From Ralstonia pickettii DTP0602 (GTDB lineage: Bacteria; Pseudomonadota; Gammaproteobacteria; Burkholderiales; Burkholderiaceae): DNA of 64,000 nucleotides. Below, piece by piece: positions 42,838 through 50,768 of this stretch. The position numbers and the translations under genes are program-made. How positions within the stretch are numbered: the first letter of the stretch is position 1; every line of letters begins with the position of its first letter. The notes beneath the pieces are model-generated. The model saw only the letters and a list, made by a program, of their open reading frames with translations. It ran no database searches and had not been told where the DNA came from. Where the stretch lies: positions 434,001-498,000 of the forward strand of contig CP006669.1 in the NCBI GenBank assembly GCA_000471925.1. Reading direction: 5' to 3'.

Positions 42838-43617
42838 TCAGAAGGTGCCGGGGTAAGCTGCGCCGTCGATCAGGATGTTCTGACCGCAGATATAGCTCGC
42901 CTGCCCAGAGCAGATGAAGGCGCAGAGTGCCCCGAGCTCTTCCGGCCGGCCATAGCGGCCAGCCGGGTTGTTGGCGCCGCGTTCGTTCCAGAGTTGCTCG
43001 AAGCTCTTGCCAGTCGATTCCAGCATGCCTTCGATGTGGTGGCGCTGGGCATCGGTCGCGAACACGCCCGGGAGCAGGTTGTTGATCGTGACGTTGTGGC
43101 GAACCGTCTGGCGCGCAAGCCCTGCGACGAAGCCGACGAGGCCAGAGCGCGCGCCATTGGACAGGCCCAGTTCCAGCTGCGGCGTCTTCACGCTGCGCGA
43201 GACGATATTCACGATGCGGCCAAAGCGGCGTTCGATCATGCCGTCCACGGTGCGCCGGATCATGTCGATCGGCCCGATCATCATGGCATCGATCGCGGCG
43301 TGCCAGTCTGCCGGTGTCCACTGGCGAAAATCACCGGGCGGGGCACCATCCGCGTTGTTGACCAGGATGTCGGGGGCAGGGCATGCCGCCAGCGCGGCGA
43401 CGCGCCCCTCGTCCGTGGTGATGTCCGCTACCACGTAGCTGACATCACCACCCGTCGCGGCGCCGATTTCCGCTGCCGCCGCGGCCAGCGTGCTCTCCGT
43501 GCGGGCGGCGATGAATACCTTCACGCCTTCCGCCGCCAGTTGGTGCGCGCAAGCGCGCCCCATGCCCTTGCTCCCGCCGAAGACGAGTGCATGGCGCCCT
43601 GCAATGCCGAGGTCCAT
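42838..43617 (-). CDS. Short-chain dehydrogenase family protein lacking YxxxK
   Basis: A 259-residue Rossmann-fold protein: cofactor motif GGSKGMGRACAHQLAAEG (residues 14-31), DILVNNADG (NNAG-like), the catalytic-Ser region RIVNIVS (Ser 140). Where the catalytic YxxxK should stand, the sequence reads LGLSNGARSGL, with Ser 153 and Arg 157. A subgroup of SDR proteins carries this LSNGAR variant, so it may use another mechanism or be a non-redox member. Ending ICGQNILIDGAAYPGTF is normal. It lies 19 bp after the DapA-family gene, in the same operon. Confidence 0.88.
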   Translation of the reverse strand: MDLGIAGRHALVFGGSKGMGRACAHQLAAEGVKVFIAARTESTLAAAAAEIGAATGGDVSYVVADITTDEGRVAALAACPAPDILVNNADGAPPGDFRQWTPADWHAAIDAMMIGPIDMIRRTVDGMIERRFGRIVNIVSRSVKTPQLELGLSNGARSGLVGFVAGLARQTVRHNVTINNLLPGVFATDAQRHHIEGMLESTGKSFEQLWNERGANNPAGRYGRPEELGALCAFICSGQASYICGQNILIDGAAYPGTF

Positions 43618-43636
43618 TGATTGCTCCCGGTTCGGT

Positions 43637-44572
43637 TCAAACGGCCTTGAGCATCGGCGACGACCAGCCGTACTTCCGGTCGAGTTCGAGCTCCTTGATG
43701 ACGCGCAGGCCGCGCAGCAGGGGCTCGCCTTCCAGGCCGGTGAGCGGCTTGCGCAGTTCGCCCGAAGGCAGGCCCACTGCCTTCATCAGCGACTTGATCG
43801 CCACCGGGTTGATGGCCGAGTAGGCATAGTGCAGCAACTGCAGGTTCTGCAGGTAGGCCTTGTGAAAGCTGGCCGCGGTGTCGGGGGATGTCCACGGACG
43901 GGAGATCTGCGTCAGCTCCGCCGGGGCGATATTGCCGGTCATGTTTGCGGTGCCATGGCCGCCCAGGCTCATGGTTGGAACGACTAGGCCAAGGTTGGGC
44001 GAGTCGCAGCACATCACGGAGACATCCGGCGCGCCGCGCAGCACTTGCGCTACCTGTCCGACGCGCGTCGTCGACTCCTTGTGGACGACATAGTTGGGGT
44101 GCTTGAAGATGCGCAGCAGGCTGTCCCAATTCAGGTCGGTCTTCACGCGCGGCGGGTTGTTGTAGATGCCGAGGGGCAGGTCGGTCTCGTCGGCCACTTC
44201 CAGGAAGTAGCTTTCGATGTCGGCCTCCGGCGCGCAGATGTAGGCGGGCGCGGCGATGATGGCGCCATCCGCGCCGTTGGCCCTGGCAAAGCGCAGATAG
44301 TCCTTGGTAGTCTGGGTGTTGTTGCCGGTGCAGCCATAGAACAGCTTCATCTTGCCGGTCTTCATCTTCGCGGTTTCCACGATGATGGCCTCGCGCTCTT
44401 TTTGCGAGAGCATCGATACCTCGCCTGTGGATCCCATGATCAGCACCGCCGAGGTGCCGTGGCGATCCTGGAAATCCAGCAGTTCGCGAAAGGCGCCGAA
44501 GTCCGGGCTGCCGTCCTTGGCAAAGGGGGTGATCAGGGCAACAAAGGACCCTTCAATCTTCATCTTGCTCAT
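43637..44572 (-). CDS. DapA-family (dihydrodipicolinate synthase-like) aldolase/lyase
   Basis: The 311-residue TIM-barrel protein has the class I aldolase features of the DapA/NAL family: the substrate carboxylate loop GSTGEVSMLSQKER, the tyrosine motif LGIYNNPPRVKTDL and the Schiff-base lysine in VVHKESTTR (about residue 166). The second Thr/Ser position and the Arg after the Tyr motif fit a pyruvate-type substrate. Family members outside lysine synthesis split or dehydrate sugar acids, hydroxyproline-derived imines and others. Here, away from lysine genes and beside a DadA-like enzyme, a catabolic role is more likely than DapA itself. Confidence 0.87.
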   Translation of the reverse strand: MSKMKIEGSFVALITPFAKDGSPDFGAFRELLDFQDRHGTSAVLIMGSTGEVSMLSQKEREAIIVETAKMKTGKMKLFYGCTGNNTQTTKDYLRFARANGADGAIIAAPAYICAPEADIESYFLEVADETDLPLGIYNNPPRVKTDLNWDSLLRIFKHPNYVVHKESTTRVGQVAQVLRGAPDVSVMCCDSPNLGLVVPTMSLGGHGTANMTGNIAPAELTQISRPWTSPDTAASFHKAYLQNLQLLHYAYSAINPVAIKSLMKAVGLPSGELRKPLTGLEGEPLLRGLRVIKELELDRKYGWSSPMLKAV

Positions 44573-44640
44573 GTCTGTCTCCGTCGTGGATTCGTGTAGG
44601 GGTAAGTGCCGGGAAAACCCGGCTTAGGCTGCGTTGTCGT

Positions 44641-45870
44641 TCAGGTCGGGCAAGCCTGGTCGGCCTGGGCGTCTTGCAATGCCTCCAGGGTGGAACCATG
44701 CGCGGAAAGCGCCATCAGGCCGCGCTGCAGATCGTCGATGAGGTCTTGCGGGTCTTCGAGACCCACATGCAGGCGCACGGCCTGCCCTTGATACGGCCAG
44801 CGCGCGCCGGTGCAGTTCTTTCCCGGCGTGAACGGGATGGCGAGGCTTTCATAGCCGCCCCACGAAACCCCCAGGCCAAAGTGCTCCAGTGCATCGATGA
44901 AGGCAGCGAGCGAGGCTTTCGAGTTCGTGCGCAGCACTACGGAAAAAAGGCCGCAGGCACCGGTGAAGTCGCGCTTCCACAGCACGTGGCCGGGATGGGA
45001 CGGCAGTGCGGGATGCAGCACTGCCTCGACCTGCGGCTGGCGCTCTAGCCATTGGGCGACGCGCAGCCCGGATTCCCAGTGGCGCTGGAGCCGAACCGCC
45101 ATCGTGCGCAGGCCGCGCAGTGCGAGGTAGACATCGTCCGGCCCCGCGGTCTGTCCCATGTCCTGCGTGGTCTGCTTGATTAGCGGCCAGGTATCCCGAT
45201 TGCACGTGACCACGCCAAGCATGGCATCGGAATGGCCGACGATGTACTTGGTGGCGGCCTGGATCGAAACGTCGACGCCGTGGGAGAACGGTTTGAAGTA
45301 GAGCGGCGTTCCCCACGTGTTGTCCATGACTACGACGGCGCCATGTCGATGTGCGGCGGCGGAAATGGCCGGGATGTCCTGGATGTCAAACGTCTCCGAA
45401 CCTGGCGATTCGACGTACACGACACGCGTGTTGAGCCGCAACAATGCTTCGATCGGCGTGCCGCCGGCAGGATCGTAGGTCTCGACTTCGACGCCGAAGC
45501 GCGTCAGGACTCGCTCCAGGAACGAACGTGTGGGCGAATAGGCGCTGTCGGTGACCAGCACGTGGTCACCGGCCGAAAGCAGCGCCGTCAGCGCGGTGCT
45601 GATCCCCGCGAGGCCGGATGGAAACACGAGCGACCGGTATCCACCTTCCAGCGCGGCAACGGCTTCTTCTAGCGCATGGGTCGTGGGCGTGCCGTAGCGT
45701 CCGTAGGTCGTCGCGCCAGACTCTTCCGCAGCGCGGGCGCGCTTCATTTCCTCCCATTCGGCCATCGACCCGGCGAGAATGGTCGATGCCCTAAAGATCG
45801 GCGTGTTGACGACCCCGCCGAACCGCTCCGGGTGGCGGCCAGCGCAAACTAACTGAGTGCTTTCTTTCAT
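44641..45870 (-). CDS. Cystathionine beta-lyase-like PLP enzyme (MetC type)
   Basis: The 409-residue Cys/Met-metabolism PLP enzyme starts MKESTQLVCAGRHPERFGGVVNTPIFRASTILA. It shows YGRYGTPTTHALEEAVAALEGG, the pyridine-binding DNTWGTPLYFKPFSHGVDVS and the PLP lysine in QAATKYIVGHSDAMLG (about residue 210). The C-terminal GVSWGGYESLAIPF is a MetC-type motif. Such enzymes cleave C-S bonds of cystathionine, cystine or cysteine S-conjugates, giving pyruvate, ammonia and a thiol. It is the first gene of the minus-strand block and divergent from the molybdoenzyme gene, which hints at a sulfur-containing substrate. Confidence 0.92.
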   Translation of the reverse strand: MKESTQLVCAGRHPERFGGVVNTPIFRASTILAGSMAEWEEMKRARAAEESGATTYGRYGTPTTHALEEAVAALEGGYRSLVFPSGLAGISTALTALLSAGDHVLVTDSAYSPTRSFLERVLTRFGVEVETYDPAGGTPIEALLRLNTRVVYVESPGSETFDIQDIPAISAAAHRHGAVVVMDNTWGTPLYFKPFSHGVDVSIQAATKYIVGHSDAMLGVVTCNRDTWPLIKQTTQDMGQTAGPDDVYLALRGLRTMAVRLQRHWESGLRVAQWLERQPQVEAVLHPALPSHPGHVLWKRDFTGACGLFSVVLRTNSKASLAAFIDALEHFGLGVSWGGYESLAIPFTPGKNCTGARWPYQGQAVRLHVGLEDPQDLIDDLQRGLMALSAHGSTLEALQDAQADQACPT

Positions 45871-46077
45871 CGGATCTCCGTGGCTGAGCGGTGCGGCTTT
45901 CATGTTCGTGATTGCCGCTGGAATGTCGACCAGCTTAGGGATGCGTCCTGAGCAAATTCATCTCATTTAATCGGCGTATCCCCTCCAAAAGAGAAAAAAA
46001 TGCTCGCGCGGCCCGCCCAACATTGGGTGCTTGTGCCGCCCGTAGCGGGCGCCTGTATTCCGGTGGAGGAGACCAAC
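45871..46077. promoter_or_regulatory. Divergent promoter region of metC-like and bisC-like genes
   Basis: About 200 bp separate the two starts. It contains a hairpin GCCCG-tag-CGGGC near 46,040 and a strong GTGGAGGAG ribosome site before the ATG at 46078. An FtrA-like and an Lrp-like regulator encoded nearby are plausible regulators; no clear operator was recognised. Confidence 0.4.
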
Positions 46078-48492
46078 ATGACAACGAAGCTTGCTGCAGC
46101 CAATACTCGCAGCCGCTTTCCCACACTTTCGCACTGGGGCGCATATACGGCGGTCGTAGAAGGCGGAAAACTCGTCGCGTGCGAGCCGTTTCCCTGCGAC
46201 AGCGCACCTTCACCAATCCTGCAATCCATGCCGGGCATGGTGCATTCGCCCCTGCGCATCCGCAGGCCTTCGGTGCGGCGCGGCTGGCTGCGCAAGCGCG
46301 AGAACGCGGAGCGCAGCGAGCGGGGCAACGATGAGTTCGTCGAGGTGGATTGGGACACCGCGCTGGATCTGGTGGCCGGCGAGCTGGCACGGGTGCGCGC
46401 CGACCATGGCGATGCATCCGTCTTTGGCGGTTCCTACGGATGGTCCTCCGCCGGGCGCCTGCATCATGCCCGCACGCTGACGCACCGCTTCTTGTTCGCA
46501 GGCGGGGGTTGCACCACGCAGGCGGGCAACTACAGTTGGGGCGCTGCGCAGTTCCTGCTGCCTCATGTGATCGGCACCTACAAGCCAGTCACGGGAAGAG
46601 TAACCGACTGGCGCAGCGTTCTTGAACACACGGAGCTGTTCATCGCCTTTGGCGGCCTGCCCTTGCGCAACACCCAGATCACTTCCGGCGGCGCGGGTGC
46701 GCACAGCTCGCACGAGTGGATCGGACGGGCAAAGCGCTCAGGAGTGAAATTCGTTGTAGTCAGCCCGACGCGCGCTGACATACCCGACGGCCTGCAGGCC
46801 CGATGGGTGCCGATCCGGCCCAACACCGACACCGCGCTGATGCTGGGCATCGCGCACACCCTGCTGACGCGCGGCCTGCACGCCGCGGAGTTTCTGTCGA
46901 GCCATTGCGAGGGCTTTGACGCGTTCGCGGCCTATCTGCTGGGCCGGGACGATGGCCAGGCCAAGGACGCCCGCTGGGCGGAATCGATCTGCGCGGTGCC
47001 GGCCGGGACCATCATCGAACTGGCCACGGAAGCCGCCCGGCAGCGCACGATGCTGAATTGCACGTGGTCGTTGCAGCGCGCGCATCATGGCGAACAGCCC
47101 TACTGGGCCAGCATCGCGCTGGCGTCGATGTTGGGGCAGATCGGGCTGCCGGGCGGTGGCTTTGCGTTCGGGCATGGCTCCATCAACGGCGCCGGAACGC
47201 CCAGGCCCGACGTTGCGGCGCCGGAGATGGGCGCGGGTGCCAATCCCGCGCGCAGCAGCATCCCCGTCGCGCGTATTTCGGACATGCTCCTCCATCCAGG
47301 GCAGCGCTACGACTTCAACGGCCGCGAAGGCATCTATCCGGATATCCGCATGGTGTGCTGGGCCGGCGGCAACCCGTTCCACCACCATCAGGACCTGAAC
47401 AGGTTCGTGCGCGCCTGGCAAGCGCCGGAGACGATCGTGGTGCATGACAGCTGGTGGACGCCGACCGCGCGGCGCGCGGACATCGTTCTGCCGGCCACGA
47501 CAACGCTGGAGCGCAACGACATCGGGGGCTCCTCAAGAGACCGGTACGTGCTGGCGATGCATCAGGCGCTACCGCCCCAGTACAGCAGCCGCAACGACTT
47601 CGACATCTATCGAGACCTGGCATTGCGCGCCGGCTGCGAATTCGCGTTTACGGAAGGCCGCGACGAATTCGCGTGGATTCGCCATATCTACGACAGTATG
47701 GTGGAACGCTGGGCCGAGGCAGGCTTCGAAGCGCCGCCGTTTGAACAGTTCTGGGAGGAGGGGTACACCGGCTTGCCGGAGCCGGGCACGCCGTTCGTGC
47801 TGTTCTCGGACTTCCGTGCCGATCCACAGGGCAGTCCCCTGAGCACACCCAGCGGCAAGATCGAGCTCTACTCCCGGCGCATTGGAGAATTCGGCTATCA
47901 GGATTGCCCTCCTCATCCGTCCTGGCTGCCACCTGCCGAATGGCTTGGAGATGCCGCAGCCCAGCGCTGGCCTTTGCACCTCATCACGTCCCAGCCGGCG
48001 GACAAGCTGCACTCCCAGCTGGACGCGGGTAGCCACTCCGTGTCACTGAAGGTCAGAGGCCGGCAGGCAGTCCATATACACCCGCTGGACGCGGCAGAGC
48101 GCGGCATTGTGCAGAACGAGATCGTACGCGTGTTCAACGAGCGCGGGGCATGCCTGGCCGGCGCCCGTCTGGACGATACGCTGATACGAGGAGTCGTAGT
48201 GATGTCGACCGGTGCCTGGTTCGATGCGAGCAACAGTTCGCTTGAGCGCCACGGCAATCCCAACGTCCTGACAATGGACCGCGGCACGTCCCGCCTGGCC
48301 CAAGGGTGCAGCGCGCATTCCGCACTGGTCGAGATCGCGCCGTGGTCCAACGGAGAACCGCCGGAGGTTCGTGCCTTCGACGCGCCGCCGGTGTCGCCGT
48401 TGACCGGCACAAGCCGGGGTGAAGACCATTTTTCGAAGCACATGGAGTCTCGCGAAAAAAGTCGGACCGCCGATCCACCAAGCAATGGATAG
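46078..48492 (+). CDS. Molybdopterin oxidoreductase, BisC/TorA-like S- or N-oxide reductase
   Basis: The 804-residue DMSO-reductase-family enzyme starts MTTKLAAANTRSRFPTLSHWGAYTAVVEGGKLVACEPFP. The molybdenum-ligand serine lies in SVFGGSYGWSSAGRLHHA (about residue 119). VCWAGGNPFHHHQDLNRF and VVHDSWWTPTARRADIVLPATTTLERND are further cofactor motifs, and the C-terminal molydop-binding domain ends with HGNPNVLTMDRGTSRLAQGCSAH. No N-terminal iron-sulfur cysteines and no Tat signal are visible, as in cytoplasmic BisC. Family members reduce biotin sulfoxide, methionine sulfoxide or TMAO. A sulfoxide substrate would fit the C-S lyase next door. Confidence 0.92.
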   Translation: MTTKLAAANTRSRFPTLSHWGAYTAVVEGGKLVACEPFPCDSAPSPILQSMPGMVHSPLRIRRPSVRRGWLRKRENAERSERGNDEFVEVDWDTALDLVAGELARVRADHGDASVFGGSYGWSSAGRLHHARTLTHRFLFAGGGCTTQAGNYSWGAAQFLLPHVIGTYKPVTGRVTDWRSVLEHTELFIAFGGLPLRNTQITSGGAGAHSSHEWIGRAKRSGVKFVVVSPTRADIPDGLQARWVPIRPNTDTALMLGIAHTLLTRGLHAAEFLSSHCEGFDAFAAYLLGRDDGQAKDARWAESICAVPAGTIIELATEAARQRTMLNCTWSLQRAHHGEQPYWASIALASMLGQIGLPGGGFAFGHGSINGAGTPRPDVAAPEMGAGANPARSSIPVARISDMLLHPGQRYDFNGREGIYPDIRMVCWAGGNPFHHHQDLNRFVRAWQAPETIVVHDSWWTPTARRADIVLPATTTLERNDIGGSSRDRYVLAMHQALPPQYSSRNDFDIYRDLALRAGCEFAFTEGRDEFAWIRHIYDSMVERWAEAGFEAPPFEQFWEEGYTGLPEPGTPFVLFSDFRADPQGSPLSTPSGKIELYSRRIGEFGYQDCPPHPSWLPPAEWLGDAAAQRWPLHLITSQPADKLHSQLDAGSHSVSLKVRGRQAVHIHPLDAAERGIVQNEIVRVFNERGACLAGARLDDTLIRGVVVMSTGAWFDASNSSLERHGNPNVLTMDRGTSRLAQGCSAHSALVEIAPWSNGEPPEVRAFDAPPVSPLTGTSRGEDHFSKHMESREKSRTADPPSNG

Positions 48493-48565
48493 GGAGCGAG
48501 CGTTTAACGCACTAGAGGCACGAACGACACTTTTCGTCTCGATCATGCCGAAGTGCGCCGCATGA
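48471..48565 (+). repeat. About 95-bp diverged direct repeat, copy 1
   Basis: Starts cgatccaccaagcaatggat and continues through agggagcg and ggcacgaacgaca. The copy at 50399-50493 starts cgatccaccgagcacaggat. By eye about three-quarters of positions match. This copy overlaps the end of the bisC-like gene (stop at 48490-48492) and leads toward the FtrA-like gene. Confidence 0.5.
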
Positions 48566-48668
48566 TGCCCACAGCGCCTGCGAGCAGGCTGGCATGCTCC
48601 CGGCGCTGTCAAACTGACCCGTTTCGACGCTTGCGAGACGCGAGGCAGAGGGCGCAAAATCTGGCGAG

Positions 48669-49688
48669 ATGGCATCAATGCCTATTTCTATCTGCATCGT
48701 GCCAAGAAACGAATCGAAATCGGGCGCCAATGGGGGACTTGTCGCAGTCGTCGTCTACGACGGCCTGAGCCTCTTTGAATACGGCTGCGCCGTTGAAGTG
48801 TTCGGTTTGCCCAGACCGGAAATGGGAAGCACGTGGTATCGCTTTGCGACGTGTTCGGCCGAGTTCGGGACGTTGCGCGGGCCGGGTGGCATCCAAGTAC
48901 AGGCTGACGGTGGCCTTGAACTTCTGTCGAAGGCGAAGACGATCATCATCCCGGGCTGGCGGGATATTGAAGCGGTTGTGCCACCGGAGCTCTGCCGCGC
49001 TTTGCGAAAGGCGAACAAGCGAGGGGCGAGAATCATGTCGATCTGCACGGGTGCCTTTGTATTGGCCGCCGCAGGATTGCTCGACGGTAAGCGCGCGACG
49101 ACGCACTGGCGTCACGCGGCAACACTAGCGGAGCGATATCCGGAAATTCGGGTGGAGGCAGATGTCCTCTACGTCGATGCCGGCGATGTCCTGACGTCGG
49201 CCGGAAGTGCAGCAGGAATCGATCTGTGCCTGCATCTGATCCGCCGGGACTTTGGCCCTCGCGCGGCCAATCAGGTCGCACGCCGACTTGTCATGCCGCC
49301 ACACCGTGAAGGCGGCCAAGCCCAGTACATTGCCGAGCCGGTCTCGAAGCGCAGCAGTGCTTCGTTGGCCCCCTTGGTGGACGCGGTGCGCGCAACATTG
49401 GACGAAGACTGGCCGATTGCCAGGATGGCAAGGCAAGCCGCAATGAGTGCCCGCACGTTCCAGCGGCACTTTGTCAGTATGATGGGTATGCCGCCTGGCG
49501 AGTGGTTGCTGATAGAGCGTTTAAGCCGAGCGAGGGTCTTGCTCGAAGAGACCGATGCATCCGTGGATGACATCGCGGTGCAAGTGGGGTTCGGCGCCGC
49601 AGCCACGTTGCGCAATCACTTCCGGATCCGGCTCGGAACAAGTCCCGGACACTACAGACGACATTTCAGTACATCTGCGCTGCATTGA
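48669..49688 (+). CDS. AraC-family regulator with DJ-1/PfpI domain (FtrA-like)
   Basis: A 339-residue protein. The N-terminal DJ-1/PfpI-like domain (residues about 15-190) shows VAVVVYDGLSLFEYGCAVEVFGLPRPE and the nucleophile-elbow stretch IMSICTGAFVLAAAGLLDGKRATTHW with Cys. The C-terminal AraC domain (about 235-335) shows IARMARQAAMSARTFQRHFVSMMGMPPGEWLLIERLSRARVLLEE and VGFGAAATLRNHFRIRLGTSPGHYRRHF. Starts at MASMPISIC or MPISIC are both possible. GlxA/FtrA-type regulators often control amino-acid or amine catabolism. It follows the bisC-like gene by 176 bp and probably controls the block. Confidence 0.92.
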   Translation: MASMPISICIVPRNESKSGANGGLVAVVVYDGLSLFEYGCAVEVFGLPRPEMGSTWYRFATCSAEFGTLRGPGGIQVQADGGLELLSKAKTIIIPGWRDIEAVVPPELCRALRKANKRGARIMSICTGAFVLAAAGLLDGKRATTHWRHAATLAERYPEIRVEADVLYVDAGDVLTSAGSAAGIDLCLHLIRRDFGPRAANQVARRLVMPPHREGGQAQYIAEPVSKRSSASLAPLVDAVRATLDEDWPIARMARQAAMSARTFQRHFVSMMGMPPGEWLLIERLSRARVLLEETDASVDDIAVQVGFGAAATLRNHFRIRLGTSPGHYRRHFSTSALH

Positions 49689-49817
49689 TTCCGGCCAATG
49701 GCGGAGCCCAGTTGCCATTGCGCTCTTTTATGGTGGCACGGGGTGTCCATCCAACCGAGCCACCTATACGCGTGAGATAGTAGGTTTCTTCGCCAGTCCA
49801 GGATGACCGGTGCCCGC

Positions 49818-50276
49818 TTACGCGTAATCCAATGGTAGCGCAGTGGTGTACTTGATCTGTTCCATCGCAAAGCTGGAGCTAACATCGGCAAGCTCCGCCC
49901 CTTGGATCAGCTTCTTATAAACGCGATCATAGGCCGCGATATCCGGTACTACCACGCGCAGCAGGTAATCGGTGTCGCCGGCCATCCGGTAAAACTCGGT
50001 CACCTCCGGGATCGATGTCACCAATCCATGGAACAGCTTGATCCATTTCAGGTTGTGCTGGCTGGTACGCACTGAGACAAAGACTGTGACACCGGCGTTC
50101 AACGCGTCTGCGTCCAGCAATGCAACCCGTTTGCGAATGATGCCGGCCTCTTCCAGCTTTTGGATGCGGCGCCAGCACGGCGTCGAGGTCAGGCCGACGC
50201 GGTCCCCAATTTCCGTTACGGAGACAGTGGCGTCTTCCTGCAGGATGTCAAGGATTTGTTTGTCGTAGCGGTCCAT
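49818..50276 (-). CDS. Lrp/AsnC-family transcriptional regulator
   Basis: The 152-residue protein starts MDRYDKQILDILQEDATVSVTEIGDRVGLTSTPCWRRIQKLEEAGIIRKRVALLDADALN, a standard Lrp helix-turn-helix (residues 1-60). A RAM effector domain follows with VFVSVRTSQHNLKWIKLFHGL, VTEFYRMAGDTDYLLRVVVPDIAAYDRVYKKL and the ending TTALPLDYA. It is convergent with the FtrA-like gene. Lrp-type proteins sense amino acids, which supports an amino-acid substrate for the adjacent catabolic genes. Confidence 0.95.
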   Translation of the reverse strand: MDRYDKQILDILQEDATVSVTEIGDRVGLTSTPCWRRIQKLEEAGIIRKRVALLDADALNAGVTVFVSVRTSQHNLKWIKLFHGLVTSIPEVTEFYRMAGDTDYLLRVVVPDIAAYDRVYKKLIQGAELADVSSSFAMEQIKYTTALPLDYA

Positions 50277-50398
50277 GTCCATTAGCTGGCTGTGTCCGAG
50301 GCTTGAGTAAAATCGGGGCGGAGCATCAGTAGCTTGTCTTTCAATTTCTATCTCACAGTAAGTTGAAGTTTCTGGCGGACTCTGCCCCTGTCGGGCCA

Positions 50399-50493
50399 CG
50401 ATCCACCGAGCACAGGATAGGGAGCGCGGCTTGAACGAACTAGTGGCACGAATGACAATTTACGTTCATATCTCGCCAAAGTTAGCCACATGG
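50399..50493 (+). repeat. About 95-bp diverged direct repeat, copy 2
   Basis: Related to 48471-48565: shared runs include ggatagggagcg, actag-ggcacgaa, gaca and gcca/gccg-aagt. It lies upstream of the Lrp gene in non-coding DNA. It could be a duplicated regulatory site or the relic of a small element. Confidence 0.5.
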
Positions 50494-50768
50494 ACTGCGG
50501 CAGCCCGGTTCGTCTCTTGGTCTCGGGTAGGGTCTAGTTCAATCCTGTGCGCGATCAGCATCCAAGGACGGCCTGACCTTGGCGGTCATCCAATCGGGTC
50601 TCTATCTGCATCACCAACAGGTTGCGGGACCAACCATGGGCGAGCGCTTGAGCGGCATACCATTCGCGAAGAGGCGTATTCTTCACCTTGTCTAGCAAGG
50701 TGCAGAGGTGAAACGGTAATTGTGCAGCAGGCTGCTGCACAAATTCGACGTCCAGCCAGTCTCAGCTA

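Noticed and set aside
43637..44572. Biosynthetic DapA (lysine pathway)
   Set aside because: Context is catabolic, other lysine genes are absent; named only as DapA family.
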